DNA of 64,000 nucleotides, taken from contig JAWKYW010000013.1 in the NCBI GenBank assembly GCA_041396245.1, positions 1-64,000 on the forward strand. Reading direction: 5' to 3'. The DNA is from Desulfobacillus sp041396245 (GTDB lineage: Bacteria > Pseudomonadota > Gammaproteobacteria > Burkholderiales > Rhodocyclaceae). This document shows positions 32,441-41,392 of the stretch, piece after piece. How positions within the stretch are numbered: position 1 is the stretch's first letter; the number at the start of each line of letters is the position of its first letter. A model generated the notes under the pieces. The model was not told the DNA's origin. It was given only the letters and a program-made list of their open reading frames with translations, and made no database searches. Position numbers and translations under genes: made by a program.

Positions 32441-33391
32441 ATGGCCTACGACAGCCTGATGGTCTTCACGGGGAACGCCAACCCCAAGCTTGCCGCCGAC
32501 GTGGTCAGGCGGCTGAACATCTCGCTCGGGCGGGCCACGGTGGGCCGCTTCTCCGACGGCGAAGTGAACGTCGAGATCATGGAGAACGTCCGCGGCAAGG
32601 ACTGCTTCATCCTGCAATCGACCTGCGCGCCGACCAACGACAACCTGATGGAACTCATCATCATGGTCGATGCGCTGAAGCGTTCCTCGGCCGGGCGCGT
32701 CACCGCGGCGATTCCCTACATGGGCTATTCGCGCCAGGACCGCCGCCCGCGCTCGGCGCGCGTGGCGATCTCGGCCAAGGTGGTGGCCAACATGCTGCAG
32801 GCGGCGGGCGTGGACCGCGTCCTGACGGTAGACCTGCATGCCGACCAGATCCAGGGCTTCTTCGACATACCGGTCGACAACGTCTATGCGGCGCCGATCC
32901 TGCTCGGCGACATCTGGAAGAACCAGCACAAGGACCTGCTGGTGGTCTCGCCCGACGTCGGCGGCGTGGTGCGGGCGCGGGCGCTGGCGAAACGGCTGGA
33001 ATCCGACCTCGCCATCATCGACAAGCGGCGGCCGAAAGCGAACGTGTCCGAGGTGATGAACATCATCGGCGAAGTCGACGGCCGTACCTGCGTCATCATG
33101 GATGACATGGTGGATACCGCCGGCACGCTGTGCAAGGCGGCGCAGGCGCTGAAGGACCACGGCGCCGCCAAGGTGCTGGCCTACTGCACGCACCCGGTGC
33201 TCTCCGGCAGCGCGGTGCAGCGCATCGGCGAATCCGTGCTCGACGAGCTGGTGGTGACCGACACCATTCCGCTGAACGAGGAGGCCCGGGCCTGCCCGCG
33301 CATCCGGCAGATTTCCATCGCCGAGCTGATGGCCGAGACGATGCTGCGCATCAGCAACGAGGAATCGGTTTCCTCGCTGTTCATGGAGTAG
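32441..33391 (+). CDS. prs: ribose-phosphate pyrophosphokinase Prs
   Basis: Makes PRPP from ribose 5-phosphate and ATP, feeding purine, pyrimidine, histidine, tryptophan and NAD synthesis. At 316 residues it matches the family. The ATP-binding flexible segment RQDRRPRSAR begins at 98, DLHADQIQGFF at 131 holds the Mg/ATP-binding histidine region, and the PRPP loop VIMDDMVDTAGTL is at 218-230. Start at ATG 32441 by homology (MAYDSLMVFTGNANP). It is followed by rplY after 49 bp that include a hairpin. Confidence 0.97.
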   Translation: MAYDSLMVFTGNANPKLAADVVRRLNISLGRATVGRFSDGEVNVEIMENVRGKDCFILQSTCAPTNDNLMELIIMVDALKRSSAGRVTAAIPYMGYSRQDRRPRSARVAISAKVVANMLQAAGVDRVLTVDLHADQIQGFFDIPVDNVYAAPILLGDIWKNQHKDLLVVSPDVGGVVRARALAKRLESDLAIIDKRRPKANVSEVMNIIGEVDGRTCVIMDDMVDTAGTLCKAAQALKDHGAAKVLAYCTHPVLSGSAVQRIGESVLDELVVTDTIPLNEEARACPRIRQISIAELMAETMLRISNEESVSSLFME

Positions 33392-33402
33392 TTTTGACAA
33401 CC

Positions 33403-33428
33403 CCCGGCTGGTCGCGGCCGGGCTTTTA
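33403..33428 (+). terminator. hairpin between prs and rplY
   Basis: CCCGGC / GCCGGG (6 bp) around an 8-base loop, followed by CTTTTA. The short T run suggests partial termination, letting some prs transcripts read into rplY. Confidence 0.45.
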
Positions 33429-33440
33429 TGGAGCAAGCCA

Positions 33441-34100
33441 ATGAAAACTGAAATCATCGCTAACAAGCGCGAACTGCAGGGCACCGGAGCGAGCCGCCGC
33501 CTGCGTCGCGCCGGCCGGGTCCCCGGCATTCTTTACGGCGGCGAAGCTGCTGCCCAGCCGATCGAGGTCGACCACAACGCCCTCTTCCACAGCCTGAAGC
33601 AGGAGGCCTTCCATGCCTCCGTTCTGAACATGGACCTGGACGGCGAGAAGCAGCAGGTGCTGCTGCGCGACTACCAGATGCATCCCTTCAGGCCGCTGGT
33701 GCTGCATGCGGATTTCCAGCGGGTCGCCGCCGACAGGAAGATCCACATGAAGGTGCCGCTGCATTTCATTCATACGGACATCGCCCCGGGCGTCAAGCTG
33801 CAGGGTGGCGTGGTCAGCCACGTCCTCAACGAATTGAACGTCACCTGCCTGCCTGCCGACCTGCCGGAATTCATCGAGGTCGACATGAAGGACGTCTCCG
33901 TCGGCCACTCGGTTCATGTCAACGACCTCAAGCTGCCGCAGGGGGTCGAGGCGGTGCTGCACCGGGGCGAGAACCCGGTGGTGGCGACCATCACCGTGCC
34001 CCGCGGCACGACCGAGGCCGAACTGGCGGCAGGCGAGCAGGCTGCCGCGGCCGCTGCCCCGGCAGCCGCCGAGCCGGCCAAGCAGCCCGAGAAGAAGTAA
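33441..34100 (+). CDS. rplY: ribosomal protein bL25 (general stress protein Ctc form)
   Basis: Binds 5S rRNA in the large subunit. The 219-residue protein has the N-terminal L25 domain (ANKRELQGTGASRRLRRAGR) and a C-terminal CTC-type beta domain (residues ~95-185), so it is the long form. An Ala/Glu-rich low-complexity tail (EAELAAGEQAAAAAAPAAAE) ends the protein, as is common. The gene lies in the conserved prs-rplY-pth-ychF order. Confidence 0.96.
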   Translation: MKTEIIANKRELQGTGASRRLRRAGRVPGILYGGEAAAQPIEVDHNALFHSLKQEAFHASVLNMDLDGEKQQVLLRDYQMHPFRPLVLHADFQRVAADRKIHMKVPLHFIHTDIAPGVKLQGGVVSHVLNELNVTCLPADLPEFIEVDMKDVSVGHSVHVNDLKLPQGVEAVLHRGENPVVATITVPRGTTEAELAAGEQAAAAAAPAAAEPAKQPEKK

Positions 34101-34145
34101 GCGCGCTTGCGGCGGCCCGTGCCGCCGCAACGCTACGCTTCCGCC

Positions 34146-34742
34146 GTGGCCGCGCCGCGACTCATCGTCGGCCTGGGCAATCCGGGCGCCGAGTACGAAG
34201 ACACCCGACACAATGCCGGTTACTGGCTGTGCGAGCGGCTGGCTTCGATGCTTGGCGCCGAACTCCGGCGCGAATCCCGTTTCCACGGGCTCGCCGGCCG
34301 CACGCGCGAGCAGGTCTGGCTGCTGATGCCGCAGACTTTCATGAACGCCTCGGGGCAGGCGGTGGGGGCGCTGGCGCGCTTCTATCGCATTCCTCCCGCC
34401 GAGATGCTGGTGCTGCACGACGAACTCGACTTGCCGCCGGGCGCGCTGCGCCTGAAGTTCGGTGGCGGCCTCGGCGGCCACAACGGACTCAAGGACATCG
34501 CCGCACACCTCGGCACGCAGGATTTCTGGCGTCTGCGCATCGGCATCGGCCACCCCGGCGACCGCAACCAGGTGGTCGATTACGTCCTGAAGAAGCCGCG
34601 CAGCGAAGAGCGTGCCCGGATCATCGATGCGCTGGATCGCGCGCTCGCCACCTGGCCGCTGCTGGCGCGCGGTGAATACCCGGCCGCCATGCAGAAGATC
34701 AACACCGTGCCGGCGCCGCCGGCCCCCGAAGGAAAGCCATGA
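34146..34742 (+). CDS. pth: peptidyl-tRNA hydrolase Pth
   Basis: Releases tRNA from peptidyl-tRNA dropped by ribosomes. The 198-residue protein contains LIVGLGNPG at the N-terminus, the catalytic histidine H22 in TRHNAGYW, PQTFMNASGQAV, the basic/aspartate segment VLHDELDLPPGALRLK, and GGLGGHNGLKDI. I chose the GTG at 34146 because it lies at the usual distance from GLGNPG; a TTG at 34107 gives a longer, less likely protein. The stop overlaps ychF (ATGA). Confidence 0.94.
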   Translation: MAAPRLIVGLGNPGAEYEDTRHNAGYWLCERLASMLGAELRRESRFHGLAGRTREQVWLLMPQTFMNASGQAVGALARFYRIPPAEMLVLHDELDLPPGALRLKFGGGLGGHNGLKDIAAHLGTQDFWRLRIGIGHPGDRNQVVDYVLKKPRSEERARIIDALDRALATWPLLARGEYPAAMQKINTVPAPPAPEGKP

Positions 34743-35830
34743 GCCTCAAATGCGGCATCGTCGGCCTGCCCAACGTCGGCAAGTCCACCCTCTTCAACGC
34801 CCTGACCAAGTCGGGCATCGCGGCGGAGAACTATCCCTTCTGCACCATCGAACCCAATGTCGGCATCGTCGAGGTGCCCGATCCGCGCCTGGCGCAGCTC
34901 ACCGCCATCGTCAAGCCGCAGCGCGTGCAGAACGCCATCGTCGAGTTCGTGGACATCGCCGGCCTGGTGGCGGGGGCGAGCAAGGGAGAGGGGTTGGGCA
35001 ACCAGTTTCTTGCCAACATCCGCGAAACCGACGCCATCGTGCATGTCGTGCGCTGCTTCCACAACGAGAACATCGTGCATGTGGCGGGCGACGTGAAGCC
35101 GCTCTCCGACATCGAGACCATCGAGACCGAACTGGCGCTGGCCGACCTGGCCACGGTGGAGAAGGCGCTGGCGCGCTACCGCAAGCCGGCCCAGGCCGGC
35201 GACAAGGAGGCGAAGCTGCTGGTGGCGGTGCTCGACAAGTGCGTGGCGCAACTCAACGAGGCGAAGCCGGTGCGTGCGCTCGACCTGTCGAAGGAGGAAT
35301 GGGCGAACCTGAAGCCGTTCTGCCTCATCACGGCCAAGCCGACGCTGTATGCCGCCAATGTCGACGAGAAGGGCTTCACGGACAACCCGTTGCTGGCGGC
35401 GGTGGCGGACCACGCAGCGAAGGAAAAGGCACCGGTGGTGGCATTCAGCGCGGCCATGGAGGCGGAGATCGCCGACCTGCCGGATGAGGACAAGGCGTTG
35501 TTCCTGGCGGACATGGGACTCGAGGAACCGGGACTCGACCGCCTCATCCGTGCCGGCTACCAGTTGCTGGGGTTGCAGACCTACTTTACCGCCGGCGTGA
35601 AGGAAGTCAGGGCGTGGACCATACACGTGGGCGATACCGCACCGCAGGCGGCCGGCGTCATCCATACCGATTTCGAGCACGGCTTCATCCGTGCCGAGGT
35701 TATTTCCTTCGCCGATTTCATTGCCTGCAAGGGCGAACAGGGGGCCAAGGAGGCCGGCAGGATGCGGCTGGAGGGGAAGGACTACGTCGTGCACGACGGT
35801 GACGTCATGCACTTCCGCTTCAACGTCTAG
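34739..35830 (+). CDS. ychF: redox-regulated ATPase YchF (Obg-like)
   Basis: A 363-residue translation-associated P-loop ATPase of the Obg family. It has GLPNVGKSTLFNAL at residues 8-21, DIAGLVAGASKGEGLGN (switch II), a helical insert, and a C-terminal TGS domain with YFTAGVKEVRAWTI, then GDTAPQAAGVIHTDFEHGFI. YchF prefers ATP because the usual NKxD motif is changed. The ATG is coupled to the pth stop. It is convergent with the GGDEF gene; the two stop codons overlap. Confidence 0.97.
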   Translation: MSLKCGIVGLPNVGKSTLFNALTKSGIAAENYPFCTIEPNVGIVEVPDPRLAQLTAIVKPQRVQNAIVEFVDIAGLVAGASKGEGLGNQFLANIRETDAIVHVVRCFHNENIVHVAGDVKPLSDIETIETELALADLATVEKALARYRKPAQAGDKEAKLLVAVLDKCVAQLNEAKPVRALDLSKEEWANLKPFCLITAKPTLYAANVDEKGFTDNPLLAAVADHAAKEKAPVVAFSAAMEAEIADLPDEDKALFLADMGLEEPGLDRLIRAGYQLLGLQTYFTAGVKEVRAWTIHVGDTAPQAAGVIHTDFEHGFIRAEVISFADFIACKGEQGAKEAGRMRLEGKDYVVHDGDVMHFRFNV

Positions 35831-37716
35831 GCCGGCGGCATTCCGTCGGCGAAGCGATAGGCCCCGCCGCCAGCCTGCTTGGCCCGGTACATGGCGATAT
35901 CCGCCTTCTGCATCAGGCCCTCCATGTCGACGGCATGGTCGGGGGCATGCGCGATGCCGACCGACACGCCGAGCCGGTACTGGCGGTTACCGACCTCGAC
36001 CGGCTGCCGTATCGCCTCGACGATCTTCTCGGCCACCCGCGCAGCATCCGTCGGGTGGCCCATTTCCTGGAGGAGGATGATGAACTCGTCGCCGCCGAGT
36101 CGTGCGACGGTGTCGATCTTCCGTACCAGGCCGTTCAGGCGCCCGGCGATGGCGACGAGGACGGCGTCGCCTGCCGAGTGGCCGTCGGTGTCGTTGATGG
36201 TCTTGAAATCGTCGAGGTCGAGCAGCAGCAGCGCGACCAGGTGATCGGTTCGCCTGGCCAGCGCCAATGCCTGTTCGAGACGGTCGGCGAGCAGGCGCCG
36301 GTTGGGCAGGCCGGTCAGTGTGTCGTGGTGGGCGAGATGGCGGTATTCCTCTGCGGCATGAACCCGCTCGGTGACGTCGGTGCCCACGCCGTGATAGCCG
36401 GCGAAGTCGCCGTTTTCGTCGAAGGCCGGGTTGCCGCTGATGGAAAACCAGCGCTGCTCTCCCGACGGCACCCGGATTTTGTACGTGAAATCCCGGAAGG
36501 GCAGATGCGCCTCCAGGGCCTTGCGGTGGTCTTGCCACTGTTCCGGCGTGACGCCGTCGAACATGGGAATTTCCCAGCGCGACTTTCCCCGGAGCGACTC
36601 GAGATCGATGCCGAACTTTTCCAGGGCCGGCCCGCTCAGACGGGTGAAGCGCAGCGCGGCGTCCTGCTCCCAGTACCAGTCGGTGGACAGTGACACCAGG
36701 TCGCGGAAGCGCTGCTCGCTGGCCTTCAGCGCCGCCTCGGTGCGCTGCCGCTCGCTGATGTCGGTGCCCATCCAGACGACGCCGAGGTCGAGGTTGGCCG
36801 GATCGACGGCCATGCCGCTGATTTCCGCCCAAAACAGTTCGCCGCTCTTTCGGCGCAGTTGCACGATGGCGCTGTAGACCCTGCCCTCGCTGATGGGGGC
36901 CATGCACGCACTGGCGAACCGGCTCCAGTCCTCGTAGCTCGGCCACCAGGCCCAGGCCGGCTTGCCGACGGCTTCGTCGGATCCGTAGCCGAAGAGGGTG
37001 CACCACTGGCGATTGCATTTCGCCAGGTAGTTCGGCCTGATCAGGCCGATGGCTTCCGCGGCGGAATCGAAAATCACCTTGCGCTCCGCGGCCAGGGCCT
37101 CGCTCTCATAGCGCCCGCGCAGGGTGGCGACCAGATTGCGATACAAGGCGTCGTGCACTGCGGCCAGCACGGCGAGATAAACGAGCATGGCCCAGCCGGC
37201 CGCGGCGAGGCCGTCGTGGCGGCTGAAAAAGAAAAAGGCGAGGGCAGGCAGCGCCAGGGCCGCGATGAATGCGTAATAGGCGCGGCGGGAAGGGGAGAGC
37301 ATGGCGCTCGCGCTCAGGCAGACCATGCCCAGCGCAAGGACGGGGAAAAGTTGGCCGAATTCGCCGGCCTCCGGAGCGGGCAGCCAGGCTGTCAGGCCCC
37401 AGAGCAAGCCGCTCGCCGCCGTTCTCAGCGAAAACCGGCGTTCCCAGCGCGGCGCGTCCTCGAGTTGCGGCGGTCGCGTGCGATAGCGCAGCCAGATCCA
37501 GGCCGAGGCACCGACATTGCCCGCCATCAACGCCAGCCAGGCCAGCAGCGTGAAGTGTCCTTCCTCCGGCCACAGCCAGGCCGCGACCAGCAGCATGGCG
37601 GCGAATGTGGCCAGGGCCGAATGGCGTGAAAGCGCGATGAGCAGGCGCACGCGCTCGGCATGGCAGGCCATGCCGATGCCGGAATGCCAGTTTTCGAGCC
37701 GGTACGGTTCCGACAC
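35827..37716 (-). CDS. membrane-bound PAS-PAS diguanylate cyclase
   Basis: A 629-residue sensor. The N-terminal ~190 residues hold about six membrane helices (e.g. FAAMLLVAAWLWPEEGHFTL; LIALSRHS precedes them). Two PAS domains follow at about 210-335 and 340-455. The GGDEF domain has the catalytic GGDEF at 541-545, so it is an active diguanylate cyclase by sequence. An I-site RxxD (RKID, R532-D535) is present five residues upstream, consistent with product inhibition by c-di-GMP. No EAL domain. The start is a GTG preceded by a purine-rich AGGGGGGGG; an ATG 15 codons later is possible. The stimulus is unknown. Confidence 0.9.
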   Translation of the reverse strand: MSEPYRLENWHSGIGMACHAERVRLLIALSRHSALATFAAMLLVAAWLWPEEGHFTLLAWLALMAGNVGASAWIWLRYRTRPPQLEDAPRWERRFSLRTAASGLLWGLTAWLPAPEAGEFGQLFPVLALGMVCLSASAMLSPSRRAYYAFIAALALPALAFFFFSRHDGLAAAGWAMLVYLAVLAAVHDALYRNLVATLRGRYESEALAAERKVIFDSAAEAIGLIRPNYLAKCNRQWCTLFGYGSDEAVGKPAWAWWPSYEDWSRFASACMAPISEGRVYSAIVQLRRKSGELFWAEISGMAVDPANLDLGVVWMGTDISERQRTEAALKASEQRFRDLVSLSTDWYWEQDAALRFTRLSGPALEKFGIDLESLRGKSRWEIPMFDGVTPEQWQDHRKALEAHLPFRDFTYKIRVPSGEQRWFSISGNPAFDENGDFAGYHGVGTDVTERVHAAEEYRHLAHHDTLTGLPNRRLLADRLEQALALARRTDHLVALLLLDLDDFKTINDTDGHSAGDAVLVAIAGRLNGLVRKIDTVARLGGDEFIILLQEMGHPTDAARVAEKIVEAIRQPVEVGNRQYRLGVSVGIAHAPDHAVDMEGLMQKADIAMYRAKQAGGGAYRFADGMPPA

Positions 37717-37868
37717 GCCCCCCCCCTGTAGTAGTTGTCCGCGGGTCTCGACGGAGTGCGAATGCTAAACGCATTCCTCCCGACGAGTCGTGAAGTGCGT
37801 CACGCTTACGATACGGGCGGCATGTTCCGTCCGACAATCGGGCCGGCAGCCTGCGTTATCATCGCCGC

Positions 37869-38795
37869 ATGACTCGAACCCCTGTTGCCGGTGCGCCCTA
37901 TCGCGGACGCTTTGCGCCCTCGCCGACGGGGCCGCTGCATTTCGGGTCCCTCGTCGCCGCATTGGGCAGCTATCTCGACGCGCGCGCTGCCGGCGGCGAA
38001 TGGCTGTTGCGCATGGAGGACGTGGACGCGCCGCGCACGGTTCCGGGCGCCGCGGCCGCCATCCTCGGCACGCTGGAGCGGCTGGGATTCGCCTGGGACG
38101 GCGAGGTCGCCTGGCAGAGCAGGCGCCGGTCGCATTATTTGGCGGCGTTCGAGCGGCTGCGCCTGGACGATGCCGTCTTCGCCTGCGCCTGCAGCCGCCG
38201 CGAGGTGGCGGATTCGACACTCGGGGCGGATGGCGCGCCGCGCTATCCGGGCACCTGCCGCAACGGCCTGCCGCCCGGGCGGCAGGGGCGCGCCTGGCGC
38301 TTGCGGGTCGAGCCGGGCCAGGTCTGTTTCGAGGACCTCCTGCAGGGCCGCATTTGCCAGGCGGTCGCCGCCGAGGTGGGGGATTTCGTCGTGCTGCGCG
38401 CCGACGGCCATTTCGCCTACCAGCTGGCGGTGGTGGTCGACGATGCCGACCAGGGCATCACGCATGTCGTGCGCGGCGCCGACCTGATCGACTCGACGCC
38501 ACGCCAGATCTGCCTGCAGGAGCGCCTCGGCCTGGCGCGACCGGCCTACCTGCACCTGCCGGCGGCGGTCAATGCCGCGGGCGGGAAGCTGTCGAAACAG
38601 ACGCGGGCTAGGCAGGTCGACGATTTCCGTCCGCAGGCTGTGCTTGCTGCCGCACTGGCATTTCTCGGCCAGCAACCCCCCGATGCCCTGGCGGAAGCCG
38701 ATCTGGACAGCCTGTGGCGCTGGGCGATAATGCACTGGAATCGGAGCGCGCTGCCAGGCAGCCGCGCTGCCGCGGCCCCGGCCGCATACTCCTGA
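37869..38795 (+). CDS. gluQ: glutamyl-Q tRNA(Asp) synthetase
   Basis: Attaches glutamate to queuosine in the anticodon of tRNA-Asp. The 308-residue protein is a truncated GluRS without the anticodon-binding domain. RFAPSPTGPLHFGSLVAAL contains the HIGH-like signature, zinc-type cysteines occur in FACACSRRE and YPGTCR, and KLSKQ is the KMSKS-like loop. The length and the absent anticodon domain separate it from true GltX. It has no evident operon partner; the CoA-binding gene follows by 15 bp. Confidence 0.95.
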   Translation: MTRTPVAGAPYRGRFAPSPTGPLHFGSLVAALGSYLDARAAGGEWLLRMEDVDAPRTVPGAAAAILGTLERLGFAWDGEVAWQSRRRSHYLAAFERLRLDDAVFACACSRREVADSTLGADGAPRYPGTCRNGLPPGRQGRAWRLRVEPGQVCFEDLLQGRICQAVAAEVGDFVVLRADGHFAYQLAVVVDDADQGITHVVRGADLIDSTPRQICLQERLGLARPAYLHLPAAVNAAGGKLSKQTRARQVDDFRPQAVLAAALAFLGQQPPDALAEADLDSLWRWAIMHWNRSALPGSRAAAAPAAYS

Positions 38796-38810
38796 ACCGA
38801 AGGGGCTCGA

Positions 38811-39278
38811 ATGATCGATGATGTCGCCGGCTTGCGCCGCATCCTGATGCAGAACCGCACGATCGCGGTGGTGGGCCTGTCCGCCAGCTGGCACCGGCCG
38901 AGCTACTTCGCCGCCAAATACATGCTCGAACACGGCTACACGGTGATCCCCGTCAATCCGGCCTACGAGGAAGTGCTGGGCCAGGCCTGCTATCCCTCCC
39001 TGCGGGACGTGCCGCAGAAGGTGGACATGGTCGACTGCTTTCGTCGCTCCGAGGATATTCCCGCCATCGCGGACGAGGCGATCGGCATCGGCGCCAGGGT
39101 GTTGTGGATGCAACTCGGCGTGATCAACCCGGCGGCCGCGCGCAAGGCGGAGGCGGCCGGCCTGGAAGTGGTGATGGACCGCTGCGTGAAGATCGAGTAC
39201 GCGCGCCTCTTCGGCGGCCTGAACTGGTTCGGCGTGAACACCGGCATCGTCTCCTCGCAACGGCCGCCCTGTCCGTAA
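38811..39278 (+). CDS. CoA-binding domain protein (YccU family)
   Basis: A 155-residue stand-alone CoA-binding (Rossmann) protein with IAVVGLSASWHRPSYFAAKY near the N-terminus, GYTVIPVNP and WMQLGVINPAAARKAEAAGL. Such proteins are found across proteobacteria; the biological role is not known. The stop TAA lies at the start of a copy of the AAAGTCAG motif. Ribosome-binding purines GGGGCTCG are modest. Confidence 0.88.
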   Translation: MIDDVAGLRRILMQNRTIAVVGLSASWHRPSYFAAKYMLEHGYTVIPVNPAYEEVLGQACYPSLRDVPQKVDMVDCFRRSEDIPAIADEAIGIGARVLWMQLGVINPAAARKAEAAGLEVVMDRCVKIEYARLFGGLNWFGVNTGIVSSQRPPCP

Positions 39279-39300
39279 AAGTCAGCCGCCCGAGGACGGC
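39278..39300 (+). repeat. dispersed AAAGTCAG motif, copy just after the CoA-binding gene
   Basis: AAAGTCAG followed by CCGCCCGAGGACGGC. The first A is the last base of the TAA stop codon. GCCG and CGGC can pair as a small hairpin. Confidence 0.65.
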
Positions 39301-39316
39301 GTTTCGGACCTCTTTC

Positions 39317-40474
39317 CTAATGTTTTCCGCCGTAGCCGGCGAAGCCGATCATCAGACGCACCAGGCCATAGGCCAGCCAGCTGGCCAGGCGGTGCAGCCA
39401 GGACTTGCGTTGCCAGTCTTCGCGCCGCAACTCGCGGGCGCCGCCGATGATGGCGGCGTCCAGGCTGGCGCGCAATTCGGCGGCGAAGGCTTCGTTGCTC
39501 ACCACGATATTCGCTTCGCGTGCGAGCAGCAGGCTGAAAGGGTCGATGTTGCTGGACCCGACGGTGGACCATTGGCCGTCGATGACCGCCACCTTGGCAT
39601 GCAGAAAGCTGAGGTGATATTCGAAGATGCGGATGCCGGCGCCGAGAAGCGCGTCGAAGAGTGCCTGGGAGGCATAGTGTTGCAGCAGGTACTCCATGCG
39701 TCCCTGCAGCAGGATGGTGACCTGGACACCGCGCTGCGCGGCATGCGTGAGCGCATGGCGAAAGCGGATGCCGGGGAGGAAGTAGGCATTGGCAAGGAAG
39801 ATTTCCTTCCTCGCCGTCCTGATGGCCTCCAGGTAGGCTTCCTCGATGTCGCGGCGATGGCGCAGGTTGTCGCGAACCAGGAAGGCGGCGCGCATGCTGC
39901 CGCAGGGGTCGGCCATGACCGGAGCGTGCACGAGCACGCGCAGGCGCCGCCGGAAGTTGGCCCAGGCCACGAGCTTCCAGAGCTGGTGGACCGAGGCGTG
40001 GATGGGGGCGATGAGCGGGCCTTCCACGCGCACCGCATAGTCGTAGCGCGGCGGCTGGCCCGGCGCATGGGCGTCGTCGATGATGTTGATGCCGCCGACG
40101 AAGGCCAGGCGGGCATCCACGACGACCAGTTTGCGGTGCAGCCGGCGCAGGCGCTGACGGCGCAGCGTCAGGGGTGAAATCTTCCTGCGGTAAATCAGGG
40201 TCCGCACGCCGGACGCTTCCAGCGCCGGCATCAGCTTTGCGGGGAATTCGCGCGCACCAAAGCCATCCACCAGCACGCGGACCCTCACGCCGCGGCGGGC
40301 GGCGCGCGCGAGCGCCGCAGCGATCAGGCGACCGGTTTGGTCGTCTTCGAAGATGTAGGTCTCGAGGTGGATTTCCTGCGTGGCGGCGTCGATGGCCGCG
40401 CACAGCGCCGGAAAATAGGCGCTGCCGGTTTCGAGCAGCGTGATGCGATTGCCGGGAAGGAATTCCGCCCTCAT
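39317..40474 (-). CDS. clsB: cardiolipin synthase-like phospholipase D protein (ClsB type)
   Basis: A 385-residue phospholipase D superfamily protein with two HKD motifs: H113-K115-D120 (LHRKLVVVD) followed by AFVGGIN, and H292-K294-D299 (LHAKVAVID) followed by STVGSSNID. It has no N-terminal membrane helices, as in E. coli ClsB. The C-terminus (LASWLAYGLVRLMIGFAGYG) is hydrophobic and may contact the membrane. The ATG at 40474 lies 11 bp after the stop of the EEP-hydrolase gene, with which it is paired in many betaproteobacteria, like the ybhP-clsB pair of E. coli. Confidence 0.92.
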   Translation of the reverse strand: MRAEFLPGNRITLLETGSAYFPALCAAIDAATQEIHLETYIFEDDQTGRLIAAALARAARRGVRVRVLVDGFGAREFPAKLMPALEASGVRTLIYRRKISPLTLRRQRLRRLHRKLVVVDARLAFVGGINIIDDAHAPGQPPRYDYAVRVEGPLIAPIHASVHQLWKLVAWANFRRRLRVLVHAPVMADPCGSMRAAFLVRDNLRHRRDIEEAYLEAIRTARKEIFLANAYFLPGIRFRHALTHAAQRGVQVTILLQGRMEYLLQHYASQALFDALLGAGIRIFEYHLSFLHAKVAVIDGQWSTVGSSNIDPFSLLLAREANIVVSNEAFAAELRASLDAAIIGGARELRREDWQRKSWLHRLASWLAYGLVRLMIGFAGYGGKH

Positions 40475-40485
40475 GCGGGGGAATG

Positions 40486-41295
40486 CTACCCGAGCGAGAC
40501 GCGGGCCGACAGCGCGGCGTGGTCGGAGATCTTCGACCAGGGGCGACCGAAATGCACTTCGGCGCGCTCGATGGTGAAGCCCCGGACGTAGATGCGGTCC
40601 AGCCGGAACACCGGCAGGGTGGCCGGGAAGCTGCGCGCGGGCTGGCCGTTGATGCCGCCGAAGACCTCGATCATGCCGAGCCGCTCCGCGATCAGGTTGC
40701 CGGCGCGGTTGTGCCAGTCGTTGAAGTCGCCGGCGATGATCAGCGGCGTGTCGCCGGGACTGACTTCTTCCATGCGCGCCGCGAGGGCCAGCATCTGTCG
40801 GCGTCGCGCGGCGGCGGTCAGACCGAGATGCACGCAGACGCAATGCAGGGGCCGGTCCCAGCCGGGCACGGCGATTTCGGTGTGCAGCATGCCGCGCCGT
40901 TCGAACCTCAGCTCGGAGATGTCCTGGTTGTGCGAGGACAGGATGGGAAAGCGCGACAGGATGGCGTTGCCGTGGTGGCCGTGGTCGTAGATGGCGTTGC
41001 CGCCGTAGGCCGTGTCCGGCCAGACGCCGTCGGCGAGGAAGTCGTGCTGGCCCGCCTCGGGCCAGTCGCGGTGGCGTCCGGCATGGCCGGCATGCAGCCC
41101 CTGCACCTCCTGCAGGAAGACGATGTCCGGGTCGAGTCCGTGCAGACGTTTGCGCAGTTCGTGGATCATCATGCGGGCCTTGAACTGCGAGAAGCCCTTG
41201 TGGATGTTGTAGGTGCACACATGCAGCTTGCGCACGTCGCCCTTCGCCCGGGGCGAAGCGACCTTGCCCCTGCAGGTGATGGCCGGCTTGACCAT
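40486..41295 (-). CDS. endonuclease/exonuclease/phosphatase-family hydrolase
   Basis: A 269-residue protein of the EEP fold (YbhP-like). The conserved set is seen in order: TYNIHKGFSQF (metal-site Asn), FLQEVQGLH (Glu), CVCVHLGL (His), IIAGDFNDWHN (Asp, Asn) and the C-terminal SDHAALSARV (Asp-His). It pairs with clsB. The true substrate could be nucleic acid or a phospholipid; this cannot be decided from sequence. The start ATG at 41295 was chosen over an upstream in-frame start that runs through a GC-rich intergenic repeat. A minus-oriented AAAGTCAG motif copy lies within it. Confidence 0.87.
   Translation of the reverse strand: MVKPAITCRGKVASPRAKGDVRKLHVCTYNIHKGFSQFKARMMIHELRKRLHGLDPDIVFLQEVQGLHAGHAGRHRDWPEAGQHDFLADGVWPDTAYGGNAIYDHGHHGNAILSRFPILSSHNQDISELRFERRGMLHTEIAVPGWDRPLHCVCVHLGLTAAARRRQMLALAARMEEVSPGDTPLIIAGDFNDWHNRAGNLIAERLGMIEVFGGINGQPARSFPATLPVFRLDRIYVRGFTIERAEVHFGRPWSKISDHAALSARVSLG
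40745..40767 (-). repeat. dispersed AAAGTCAG motif (GAAGTCAG variant), copy in the EEP-hydrolase gene
   Basis: Read on the minus strand: GAAGTCAG followed by TCCCGGCGACACGCC. Confidence 0.45.
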
Positions 41296-41392
41296 GCTCA
41301 GCCCGCCTGGCCGATCGCGCCGTCGCGGAACATGCATGGACACCCCCACCCGTCCTCCCCTGCCCTCGGGACGGGGGCAGGGGGGAAGGCCG